The position numbers and the translations under genes are program-made. Positions 31,708-39,459 of a stretch of DNA of 64,000 bases are shown in pieces. The stretch lies in the NCBI RefSeq assembly GCF_038595065.1, contig NZ_CP152003.1, forward strand, positions 4,258,001 through 4,322,000, read 5' to 3'. The notes beneath the pieces are model-generated. The model saw only the letters and a list, made by a program, of their open reading frames with translations, made no database searches and was not told the origin of the DNA. Within the stretch, counting starts at the first letter, position 1. The number at the start of each line of letters is the position of its first letter. The DNA is from Sutcliffiella sp. FSL R7-0096. Its GTDB lineage: Bacteria; Bacillota; Bacilli; Bacillales; Bacillaceae_I.

Positions 31708-31757
31708 GAGAAATCAGTCAATTTAGCGTCTCTCTTTTTCTACTAATCTAATAAATC

Positions 31758-32654
31758 TTAGTTCTTTTCGACTGCATGGCCACCGAATTCGTTTCGTAGT
31801 GCTGCGACTACTTTTCCGGAGAAGGTGTCCGGCTCTAGTGAGCGGTAGCGCATCATTAGGGATAGGGCGATGACTGGTGCTGCGGCCTGAAGGTCAAGGG
31901 CTGTTTCTACTGTCCATTTACCCTCACCTGATGAATGCATAACGCCTTTGATTCCTTCCAATCTAGCATCCTTGCTGAATGCATTTTCGGTTAGTTCCAT
32001 CAGCCATGAGCGAACAACCGATCCGTTGTTCCATACTCTTGCAACCTTTTCATAGTCAAAATCAAAATCACTTTTTTCTAAAATGTCGAAGCCTTCTGCG
32101 ATTGCTTGCATCATGCCGTACTCCACGCCATTGTGGACCATTTTCAAGAAGTGGCCGCTACCGGACTTTCCTGCATATAAGTAACCGTTCTCTACACAAA
32201 TATCTTGGAATAACGCTTCTACATGCTTGAATGCCTCTTCATTGCCGCCGATCATCGTGCATGCTCCATTTCGAGCACCTTCCATACCGCCACTTGTCCC
32301 GACATCCAGGTAGTGGACACCTTTTGCAGCAAGCGCTTCTGCACGCTTTAATGTATCTTTATAGTTGGAGTTACCACCGTCGATGATGATGTCCCCCTCA
32401 GTTACGAAACCAGTAATCTCTGAAAGTACGTTTTCGGTAATTTCCCCTGCAGGGACCATCATCCATATCACTTTCGGAGATTCCAGCTTGCCTAGAGCTT
32501 CCTCAATCGAGTAAGCACCGACAGCGCCAGCCTTTTCGCTTTTGACAACGTTTTCTTTGTCCACATCAAAAGCGACTACCTCATGCTTGTTATCTATTAA
32601 ATTCAAAGTCAAATTATAGCCCATTTTACCTAAACCAATCATTGCTAGTTTCAT
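31758..32654 (-). CDS. gnd: decarboxylating 6-phosphogluconate dehydrogenase, short (YqeC-type) form
   Basis: Oxidises 6-phosphogluconate to ribulose 5-phosphate and CO2. At 298 residues it is the short form rather than the 468-residue form (GntZ) in the B. subtilis gnt operon. The Rossmann motif MIGLGKMGYNL, DGGNSNYKD, the substrate motif GTSGGMEGARNG and the catalytic lysine region FLKMVHNGVEYGMMQ are intact. It is the first gene on this strand after the regulator and the cre-like site. Cofactor preference cannot be told here. Confidence 0.9.
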   Translation of the reverse strand: MKLAMIGLGKMGYNLTLNLIDNKHEVVAFDVDKENVVKSEKAGAVGAYSIEEALGKLESPKVIWMMVPAGEITENVLSEITGFVTEGDIIIDGGNSNYKDTLKRAEALAAKGVHYLDVGTSGGMEGARNGACTMIGGNEEAFKHVEALFQDICVENGYLYAGKSGSGHFLKMVHNGVEYGMMQAIAEGFDILEKSDFDFDYEKVARVWNNGSVVRSWLMELTENAFSKDARLEGIKGVMHSSGEGKWTVETALDLQAAAPVIALSLMMRYRSLEPDTFSGKVVAALRNEFGGHAVEKN

Positions 32655-32740
32655 AAACCGTAAAACTCCTTCGTATGAATTCCTATTTGAGGAAAAATAT
32701 TTTTTAACTTGTTCCTATTATGAAAAAAAATTCCCCAAAA

Positions 32741-32754
32741 TGCAAGCGTTATCA
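32741..32754. promoter_or_regulatory. cre-like CcpA site
   Basis: TGCAAGCGTTATCA matches the catabolite-responsive element consensus TGWAANCGNTNWCA at all but one defined position. It lies in the divergent gap between gnd and the RpiR regulator, a sensible place for glucose repression of gluconate use. Confidence 0.7.
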
Positions 32755-32825
32755 AAAAATAGTTTCTTTTTTTTTGAAATCTCTTTATGATAGATAGTAG
32801 ATTACTATTTCTGGAGGGTCGCACC

Positions 32826-33683
32826 ATGAACAGGCAAGAAACACAATACTGCATGATGCGCATACGTTCCCACTATCCACAGTTCAGGGGGAAGGAGCAA
32901 GTCATCGCGGACTATATCCTCAATAATCCACAGAAAATTGTCCACAGCACCATCAACCAAGTAGCAGATGACCTTGGTGTAGCAGATTCTACTGTTTTCC
33001 GTTTCTGTCAGCGCATTGGTTTCAAAGGCTACCAAGCGATGAAAATTGCACTCGCAACGGAAATTGTGGAGCCCATTCAAGATATTCATGAAAATATCAT
33101 GGAACATGACAGCGAAAAAACGATTGCGGAAAAAGTATTTCGCTCCAATATAAAAACACTTGAAGATACTCTAAAAATCCTTGATGATCAGGCTTTTCAT
33201 GAGGTGATCAGCGCCATTCTTGGAGCTCGCAAAGTCGAATTGTTCGGCAGTGGCGGATCCAATGTCATCGCATTGGACGCCTACCATAAACTTATCCGTA
33301 CAGGGGTTTCTGTGAACGTCCAGTCCGACACCCACATGCAGCTTATGTCTGCCAGCCAACTGACAGATGAGGACGTAGCCATCATCATTTCGCATACTGG
33401 AGCGTCCAAGGATATGATGCATATTCTCGAAGTTGTGAAAGCAAACGGCGTCAAAACGATCGGCATCACGAACTTTGCCAAATCTCCGCTTAGCCAAGGT
33501 GTTGATATTGCCCTCTACACGATGTCAGAGGAAACGGATTATAGATCAGAGGCATTGGCTTCCCGGATCGCCCAGCTTGCCATGATTGATGCCATCTATG
33601 TCAATGTACTGATGGCGAAAAAGGATAAGGGAAAAGAGGCGCTACAGAAGGTACGTGCTGCGATATCCGTGAAAAGGGTTTAA
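32826..33683 (+). CDS. RpiR/MurR-family transcriptional regulator
   Basis: A 285-residue regulator. The N-terminal helix-turn-helix domain includes TINQVADDLGVADSTVFRFCQRIGFKGY, and the C-terminal SIS sugar-phosphate-binding domain starts near residue 120 with VELFGSGGSNVIALDAYHKLIRTG. The ATG at 32826 has GGAGG 8 bases upstream. It is divergent from the gluconate genes, so it is probably their regulator, with 6-phosphogluconate a likely effector by analogy. In B. subtilis the same role is filled by an unrelated GntR protein. Confidence 0.9.
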   Translation: MNRQETQYCMMRIRSHYPQFRGKEQVIADYILNNPQKIVHSTINQVADDLGVADSTVFRFCQRIGFKGYQAMKIALATEIVEPIQDIHENIMEHDSEKTIAEKVFRSNIKTLEDTLKILDDQAFHEVISAILGARKVELFGSGGSNVIALDAYHKLIRTGVSVNVQSDTHMQLMSASQLTDEDVAIIISHTGASKDMMHILEVVKANGVKTIGITNFAKSPLSQGVDIALYTMSEETDYRSEALASRIAQLAMIDAIYVNVLMAKKDKGKEALQKVRAAISVKRV

Positions 33684-33691
33684 TAAAATTC

Positions 33692-33730
33692 AAAAACACA
33701 GAAGTCCTAAAAAGTGACTTCTGTGTTTTT
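33692..33730. terminator. bidirectional terminator
   Basis: AAAAACACAGAAGTC (33692-33706) pairs perfectly with GACTTCTGTGTTTTT (33716-33730). It ends the RpiR gene and, from the other side, the DUF1646 gene. Confidence 0.9.
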
Positions 33731-33735
33731 TTATC

Positions 33736-33881
33736 AGCTCTTTTCTCAAAGATTGTTGCTGCCCACTAGTAAAAAGTCGGCAATTGGACTTTTTACAGCA
33801 TAAAAAATCTAAAAAGGCATCAAAGTCTTTTGGTGTAGTCAGAAAAAGAGCACAACAGCAAAGAATATAACGAAAACAGCC
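33736..33881. repeat. family-3 dispersed repeat copy
   Basis: Starts AGCTCTTTTCTCAAAGATTG, carries TAAAAAGTCGGCAATTGGAC with TTTTTAC, then AGAAAAAGAGCACAACAG, and ends CGAAAACAGCC three bases before the DUF1646 stop. Confidence 0.82.
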
Positions 33882-33884
33882 TTT

Positions 33885-34892
33885 TTATAAGACGATAAAA
33901 TAATATATCACCATCGCACAAATGCCGACCGGAACACCGTGGCGTGCCCACTCTTTACTTGTAATACCAAGTTTCCCCGCAGCAATGATATTAGGGATGT
34001 TCCCAGGTACCAACATTCCCCCACTGATCATGAGACCAAGCAAAATGATGCGAATGATTGATGGATCCAGCTCGGGGCTGATTTCTGCAGCCGCGAGTGT
34101 CGCGTTATCCAAAATGGCGGAGGACATATTGAACCAGTATAAGACGGAAGGGTCCATTCCTAAAAAGTAGGCGGAGACAAATGGTTCAAATCCCGCACCA
34201 AGAAAGGTCAGTCCCATTACAAAAAAGTAAATTTTTAAGCCCCGAATAAAGATTTCCTCGTAGCTCTCCTGGTCCTTCATACTCCGCTTCAGATCGTTAG
34301 GACCTGGTGCTTTGACCATAAAGGCAGCAAGCAAGCCGAATAAGAACAAAGCGAATAGGATATCCTTGCCCACCAGCCTTAACAGGTAAAAGAAATCCCC
34401 GTTCAACTTACTGATTGTCACGATGGATAACGGCTCTCCAATCGGCGTCAGAGCTGCACCCAACCCGATGGAAAAACAAGCAAGGACTGTAAGCCGTATT
34501 CTTTCTCTCTTTTCAAGGTCTATCCCTACCACTATGAATACCAAAAGAAGTGCAGCAATGATAGCGGTAATGACACTTGAAATCAAACCAAGAAATACGA
34601 CAAGCAAAAAAATAAACAACTTGAATGGAACCCTGTTTTTCAAAAAGTGGAGGATCCGGCTAAACGGCATCTGCATCCATCTAAATATCAGGCCCGCGAC
34701 TAAGACGGCGAGTGATATGAATATGGGGTCGGTTGCGGCCATGAAGAATAGCTGTTCATTGTAGACACCACTTACCATGGTTGCAAGTATTCCCATGCTC
34801 AGTAAAAAAACTTCCATATTTTCTTCTATTTTTTTGACAAGTAATGGTCCCGATAAAACGATCAGAAAAATCGATATCAACCCGAAATCCAT
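33885..34892 (-). CDS. DUF1646 family membrane transporter
   Basis: A 335-residue integral membrane protein with about ten hydrophobic spans. The segments IGLGAALTPIGEPLSIVTISKLNGDF and GLMISGGMLVPGNIPNIIAAGKLGI recall ion transporters of the NhaD/ArsB type. DUF1646 proteins are thought to be cation (sodium) transporters; that is family knowledge, not shown here. It stands alone between repeats and the terminator; no obvious riboswitch was recognised upstream. Confidence 0.8.
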   Translation of the reverse strand: MDFGLISIFLIVLSGPLLVKKIEENMEVFLLSMGILATMVSGVYNEQLFFMAATDPIFISLAVLVAGLIFRWMQMPFSRILHFLKNRVPFKLFIFLLVVFLGLISSVITAIIAALLLVFIVVGIDLEKRERIRLTVLACFSIGLGAALTPIGEPLSIVTISKLNGDFFYLLRLVGKDILFALFLFGLLAAFMVKAPGPNDLKRSMKDQESYEEIFIRGLKIYFFVMGLTFLGAGFEPFVSAYFLGMDPSVLYWFNMSSAILDNATLAAAEISPELDPSIIRIILLGLMISGGMLVPGNIPNIIAAGKLGITSKEWARHGVPVGICAMVIYYFIVL

Positions 34893-35125
34893 TTTTCACA
34901 CTCCCGTTGTCTGAAGAAATTCTTTAGATAACGGTTCATGTATATGCAGTTATTGGACAAACATGCCTGTTGTGTTGCTTACTGCGGTTCAAATGAAACT
35001 GTTGGTCAACCTTCTCTTTCACACCGAAACCCATCCCAAAGGTAATATATATACTACGATAGGTCGAGCGACAACTATGAGAATAACGGCAAGTAATAAG
35101 CCCTTTGTAGATACCCGCAATGCTT

Positions 35126-35163
35126 ATAAAACGTTAAGTAATATATAAATAATAACGTTTTAT
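35126..35163. other. perfect inverted repeat in an otherwise empty gap
   Basis: ATAAAACGTT (35126-35135) and AACGTTTTAT (35154-35163) flank 18 AT-rich bases. The gap 34893-35329 has no convincing gene. A partial family-2 repeat fragment (agatagcgcccgat) is seen near 35195-35210. Confidence 0.5.
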
Positions 35164-35329
35164 CACTTGTTACAGAAAAGCAATCTTTCTTCCTAGATAG
35201 CGCCCGATCCTAACACTATGGAGCACTATATTAGTACAAAAACTCCAAAATCACATAATCCAACCCAGACATAGTCGAACAAGTCTATTTATAGTAAACT
35301 ATCAGTATTTGAAAAAGGAGGCCAATCTC

Positions 35330-35950
35330 ATGAATATTTTACTTCTCGGCGCAACCGGACGAGTCGGAAGTCATATAGTCACTTACGCCCTATTAGATGG
35401 ACATCATGTTAATGTATTAGTTCGTACTCCAGAAAAGATACAAATAGATAATGAAAATTTATCCATTATTCAAGGGAATGTTTTAAATAAAGATGATATG
35501 ATACATGCAGTGCATGGATGTGATGTGGTTGTTAGTGCACTAAATACAGACGGTACAACGACCCTATCAGAAAGCATGCCACTTATTATCGAGGCAATGG
35601 AACACGAAGGTATAAAACGAATAGTAACTATAGGAACAGCCGGTATCCTACAAAGTAGATCCACTCCCAATACTCTACGTTATCAATCTAGTGAATCAAA
35701 GCGTAAATCAACCCGTGCAGCGGAAGAACATCATAAAGTTTACGATATACTCAAACAATCAACCCTCGAATGGACGATTGTTTGTCCTACTTATTTGCCT
35801 GATGGAGAAAGGAAAGGCAAATATCGTATAGAACGAAATTATTTGCCAGAGGATGGAGTTAAGATATCAGTACCGGATACAGCAGAATTTACATTGAGAC
35901 AAATTAATACTAACGATTATATTAATTCACGAGTAGGTATCGCCTACTAA
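35330..35950 (+). CDS. NAD(P)-binding atypical SDR (NmrA-like) protein
   Basis: A 206-residue protein with the Rossmann glycine motif LLGATGRVGSHIV at the N terminus. ALNTDGTTTLSESMPLIIEAMEHEGIKRIVTIGTAGIL follows, which is typical of NAD(P)H-binding SDR-like epimerase/reductase proteins such as YwnB and YhfK of Bacillus. Substrate unknown. The ATG at 35330 has AAGGAGG eight bases upstream. It is one of the few plus-strand genes here and is followed by a gap of about 530 bases. Confidence 0.85.
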   Translation: MNILLLGATGRVGSHIVTYALLDGHHVNVLVRTPEKIQIDNENLSIIQGNVLNKDDMIHAVHGCDVVVSALNTDGTTTLSESMPLIIEAMEHEGIKRIVTIGTAGILQSRSTPNTLRYQSSESKRKSTRAAEEHHKVYDILKQSTLEWTIVCPTYLPDGERKGKYRIERNYLPEDGVKISVPDTAEFTLRQINTNDYINSRVGIAY

Positions 35951-36145
35951 TTACGACTCAAGCGATACTTTGGTATTGAATTATATGGATTGTTGAAAAA
36001 ATAAAAAGATGTCATGTAAAATAACATCTCATTACTGAATTACAACATCCACTAATGATGAGGTTCAATACTGCATAGTGTTTGTGCTTCTGAAAATTCC
36101 TACACTAAGTTATTTGTCACCCTCGTAAAATAAAATAAAATAAAA

Positions 36146-36180
36146 TAAGCGCTAATCCCTTTTATGGTACCGCGCCAGTT
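36146..36180. repeat. family-2 hairpin repeat, diverged copy
   Basis: Reads AAGCGCTAATCCCTTTTATG then GTACCGCGCC, resembling the hairpin core GCGCTGATCCTTGTTCCTGG of the copies at 51286-56482. It is preceded by AAAAT-type simple repeats. Confidence 0.5.
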
Positions 36181-36188
36181 GAAAATCT

Positions 36189-36317
36189 TTAATGCTTTTT
36201 CTTGTTTTTCACCCCTGCTAATGTCACAAAACCGGATAGTGCAAATGGTACAGGTGTAAAGCCAAAACCATCAAGAAATCTTCCCGACCTCCGGTTGCGT
36301 GCGACTTCACCAGCCAT
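36189..36317 (-). other. possible small ORF or gene remnant
   Basis: A 42-codon frame (MAGEVARNRRSGRFLDGFGF then PVPFALSGFVTLAGVKNKKK) with coding-like composition. No ribosome binding site is evident and a stop lies 19 codons upstream in frame, so it may be the tail of a lost gene. I do not recognise it. The remaining parts of 35951-36481 show nothing further. Confidence 0.3.
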
Positions 36318-36481
36318 TTGTTTTTCTTTAACGCGTCCAGGGCAAACCTCTTAATTCATTCTTGATGGAGTCAAAAGCTTACAATTGCCCCAATGGACTT
36401 GCCCAATTTATCATTCACAACCTTAAAAAGGGTTCAAGTAGCAAACCTTTACGATTTGGGAAATGATTATAGAAGCCTATA

Positions 36482-36967
36482 TTATACGACTTCTTTTTGA
36501 TTTCCCTTTAATTTATCCACTATTTTTAGTAATCCAACAAAACCTCTAATTGTAAATAATGTAAAATTCACACTACCAAAAGTATGGAATGGCGTCCATT
36601 TTTTCCATTTAAATAACCGTGTAGTCTTTTCCATATACCATTGAGCAACACTCATGGGAACACTAAATATTAAACTTTTCAATAAGATTTTCCAAAGTTT
36701 ATCGTTGTAGGAAATCTTTACCCAGACAACACTTAAGAGAGGAAAAAATAATACGTCAAAAATAATATTTGTTTTAAAAATATTTGGAAAGGGACGAATA
36801 GGATATTCAACTCTTTTTGTTCCAACCACATAAGCATCAATAAGAGTAGATAATACTCCTTTTGAGAAGAAAATCAAGAGATTTTCTCCCACTTTTCGTC
36901 CTTTAAACAAAAAAGGAAAAGAAATAAAACATAAAGATGTAAGTAAATTCAACAGTTTTTTCTCCAT
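36482..36967 (-). CDS. CBO0543-like family membrane protein
   Basis: A 161-residue membrane protein with four or so hydrophobic stretches. The segment VEYPIRPFPNIFKTNIIFDVLFFPLLSV and the later WKKWTPFHTFGSVNFTLFTIRGFV recall the CBO0543 family of Bacillus and Clostridium membrane proteins, whose role is not known. The ATG at 36967 has AAAGGATG before it and is preferred over the start at 37045, which would overlap the terminator of the next gene. Confidence 0.65.
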   Translation of the reverse strand: MEKKLLNLLTSLCFISFPFLFKGRKVGENLLIFFSKGVLSTLIDAYVVGTKRVEYPIRPFPNIFKTNIIFDVLFFPLLSVVWVKISYNDKLWKILLKSLIFSVPMSVAQWYMEKTTRLFKWKKWTPFHTFGSVNFTLFTIRGFVGLLKIVDKLKGNQKEVV

Positions 36968-37033
36968 AATAAACATCCTTTCAAAGGATTTCTTTACAAT
37001 ATTAAAATTTCCTATTCTAAAAAATATATCCTT

Positions 37034-37065
37034 AAAAAAAGCCAACCAAAAATATATTGGTTGGC
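37034..37065 (-). terminator. terminator of the WrbA-like gene
   Basis: GCCAACCA (37041-37048) and TGGTTGGC (37058-37065) pair perfectly; on the minus strand seven T residues follow. Confidence 0.88.
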
Positions 37066-37076
37066 ACTTACATTTA

Positions 37077-37688
37077 TTATTGATTTGCTTTCTTTACCCA
37101 TTCTGCAACGGTCACTGTACGTTTTGCCTGATGTTCTACAGCCGCTCGAACATCCTCAATCATTTTTCCATCTTGGCCTACTGTCACACTTGTTCCATAA
37201 GGGTTTCCACCTGCTCCAAATATAACTGGATCAGTATAACCTGGAGTGGCAATAATCGCCCCCCAATGCATCATAGATGTATATAATGAAAGAAGTGTAG
37301 CTTCCTGACCACCATGTGGATTTTGTGCCGAAGTCATGGCACTGATTACTTTGTTTACTGTTTTTCCACTTGCCCATAACCCTCCTTGTATATCTAAGAA
37401 TTGTTTCATCTGTGATGGCATGTTTCCAAATCGAGTCGGAACACTAAAAATGATTGCATCTGCCCATTCAATATCATCCCCTGTTGCAACTTGGACGTTT
37501 TTGGTAGCTTCCACCGTGTTCTTCCACACTTCATTTCTCTGAATAACAGACTCGGGAGCTAATTCTTGGACCTTTAGTACTCTAACCTCAGCACCAGCTT
37601 CTTTAGCTCCTTCTTCCGCCCATTTTGCAAGTTGATAATTTGTACCACCCATGCTGTAAAAAATTACGGCCAGTTTAACATTTGTCAT
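37077..37688 (-). CDS. NAD(P)H:quinone oxidoreductase, WrbA family
   Basis: A 203-residue flavodoxin-like protein that would reduce quinones by two electrons using FMN. The FMN phosphate loop is FYSMGGTNYQLAKWAEEGAKEAGAEV. SVPTRFGNMPSQMKQFLD and the HGGQEATLLSLYTSMMHWG block are hallmarks of WrbA (type IV). It is a single gene with its own terminator, in an accessory stretch before minJ. Confidence 0.9.
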   Translation of the reverse strand: MTNVKLAVIFYSMGGTNYQLAKWAEEGAKEAGAEVRVLKVQELAPESVIQRNEVWKNTVEATKNVQVATGDDIEWADAIIFSVPTRFGNMPSQMKQFLDIQGGLWASGKTVNKVISAMTSAQNPHGGQEATLLSLYTSMMHWGAIIATPGYTDPVIFGAGGNPYGTSVTVGQDGKMIEDVRAAVEHQAKRTVTVAEWVKKANQ

Positions 37689-37830
37689 CTTCTCTGTCTC
37701 CTTTGTAGTTGAATTGCCAAATAAATTGGTTATTTATACACCACCTATTATTTCTTTCGTATCTAATCTACATACCTTTTTTAAGTTATCCATTTTGAAA
37801 CTTCGTGGTTTACTGGTCAAAAGAAATAAT

Positions 37831-37860
37831 AAAAAAAGAGAAACGACTAATTCGTTTCTC
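37831..37860 (-). terminator. terminator downstream of minJ
   Basis: GAGAAACGA (37838-37846) pairs with TCGTTTCTC (37852-37860); the minus strand then has seven T residues. It lies about 95 bases past the minJ stop. Confidence 0.8.
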
Positions 37861-37954
37861 TCAAGTGTATCCATATTAATTTCCTTTCCGGAAAATTATG
37901 AATCTCGATCCGAAAAATCTGAAAAGATTCCCGAGGAATTATGGAAATTTACAA

Positions 37955-39151
37955 TTATACCGCTTCTGTATGCTTCCACTTCTTGCCTATCTGTACAAAT
38001 AAAAGGCCTAACTCATGATGATCATTTTCATATAATGCACATTGTGCAAAGCGAGCCTCACCGTTGGTATCCACGACCTGTAGCTTGCAGAAGGCACGGT
38101 TTTGTTGAAGTGCTTCGTAAAAACTAGACACCGAATTAACGGGCATATTGTTCACTTTTGTGACGACTTCGCCAATATGAAGATTCATTTTTTCGGCAGG
38201 GCTTTCCGGGATGACTCCCAGAATGACAAGGCCCTCATCTCTCTGAACAAAAATTGGCTGTTGCTTGTCGTCCTGCATTCTGGCTCTGTAGTTCAACCAC
38301 TCTCTTCCCACAACTGCAATGACCGCTGCAAGGATGGCGGCATTTTCCCACCAGAAGCTTCCGACACTAATTGCTAGCGCGAATACTCCCAGTAAGAGTA
38401 ACTGACGGCCGACAAGTGGTATGACGTCCATTGGCAGACTCGACTTCAGGCGCTGATAATATCCCATGCTGAACGGGACGAGCCACAAGGATAAAGTATG
38501 TTCTCCCATCTGCAGCACAGGCCACCACTCGAAGCTTGTTTGAATTCCACCAGACCCCATAGGGACAAAAAGAAATATTGGCAGGATCCATACGCGCTGG
38601 ATCACATGTGTGCCGACCGGTAATCCCCGTTTACTTTTTTGAAGCTGTGGAGAAGTTTGTAGTGGCGCCTGCTTTAAGACAAACAAACCCTCTGCAATCA
38701 TAAGAATCCCCATCAACAGTGCCAAGGTAGGAAGATGTGTCTCTGCCAAGGAATCAAATAAGCGCTGAATAATGGTGATGCCGGTTTCCAGTTTTGGTAA
38801 TAGAACGACACCCAACATGGAAAATCCGAATATGTAAGCAGTCGAAAGCCATCTTGGCTTGATGAAAAGTGTAAAAAGAATCGTAAACACGCTTAGAAGT
38901 ACAACCGTTCCGAACGGCAGAATGAATCCTAAGCCTAGTGTGAGAACTGATAAAGCAAGTCCCACCATAAGGCTTTTGCATGCTTTTTGGAACTCTGTGA
39001 GTCCGTATTCCACTCTTATATGAAAGTCATAGCGTTCTCTTTTAACGCGAAAATATCCCAATACTACCGCAACGGCTAACGTCACATAAAGGACAGGGTG
39101 GATGAAAAGGCGTCCCACTCCTATCAGTAACTCCAAAACCCAAGAATCCAT
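37955..39151 (-). CDS. minJ: cell division topological determinant MinJ (PDZ protein)
   Basis: Membrane protein of about 398 residues that in B. subtilis bridges DivIVA and MinD at poles and septa. Seven or so hydrophobic segments occupy the first 280 residues. A C-terminal PDZ domain follows (GLVILGVIPESPAEKMNLHIGEVVTKVNNMPV). The ATG at 39151 follows GCGGTG at normal distance. It is encoded beside ctpB as in B. subtilis; a family-3 repeat and a terminator now separate them. Confidence 0.9.
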   Translation of the reverse strand: MDSWVLELLIGVGRLFIHPVLYVTLAVAVVLGYFRVKRERYDFHIRVEYGLTEFQKACKSLMVGLALSVLTLGLGFILPFGTVVLLSVFTILFTLFIKPRWLSTAYIFGFSMLGVVLLPKLETGITIIQRLFDSLAETHLPTLALLMGILMIAEGLFVLKQAPLQTSPQLQKSKRGLPVGTHVIQRVWILPIFLFVPMGSGGIQTSFEWWPVLQMGEHTLSLWLVPFSMGYYQRLKSSLPMDVIPLVGRQLLLLGVFALAISVGSFWWENAAILAAVIAVVGREWLNYRARMQDDKQQPIFVQRDEGLVILGVIPESPAEKMNLHIGEVVTKVNNMPVNSVSSFYEALQQNRAFCKLQVVDTNGEARFAQCALYENDHHELGLLFVQIGKKWKHTEAV

Positions 39152-39197
39152 CACCCATTCACCGCCTAACCAAACAAACTTTTCTTTTATTTTAACA

Positions 39198-39233
39198 CAA
39201 AAAAGTCAGCTCCCACCATAACGGAAGCTGACT
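39198..39233 (-). terminator. terminator between ctpB and minJ
   Basis: AGTCAGCT (39204-39211) pairs with AGCTGACT (39226-39233); read on the minus strand it is followed by six T residues, so ctpB and minJ are probably separate transcripts. Confidence 0.8.
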
Positions 39234-39247
39234 GTGGTAATTTATTT

Positions 39248-39457
39248 GGCTCTTTTCTCAAAGAGTATTGCTATTCACTAGTCAAAAGTAGGCAATTGGA
39301 CTTTTTACAAGAAAAGTCCAATTGGACTTTGCATAGCTTACGTACTCTAAAATAAGCATGTAGTATTTTTAGTATAGCAGAGAGAAGAGCACGACAATAA
39401 GGAATATTACGGTTAATTTAATCATATGAAAAAGCAACAAAGTTTACGAAAACAGCC
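39248..39457. repeat. family-3 dispersed repeat copy, longest
   Basis: 210 bases from GGCTCTTTTCTCAAAGAGTA to ACGAAAACAGCC, ending two bases from the ctpB stop. It carries the GTCCAATTGGACTTTT-type hairpin, AAGAGCACGACAATAAG and AAGCAACAAAGTTTACG blocks. Confidence 0.85.
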
Positions 39458-39459
39458 AT

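Noticed and set aside
34893-35000. Sodium riboswitch before the DUF1646 gene
   Set aside because: DUF1646 genes can carry such leaders, but I could not identify the conserved elements here.
34963-35148. Plus-strand 61-residue ORF in the gap after the DUF1646 gene
   Set aside because: No ribosome site, no family pattern, and it crosses an inverted repeat.
37714-38127. Plus-strand 137-residue ORF overlapping the minJ end
   Set aside because: It lies opposite the well-supported minJ C terminus and its terminator, and has no family pattern.
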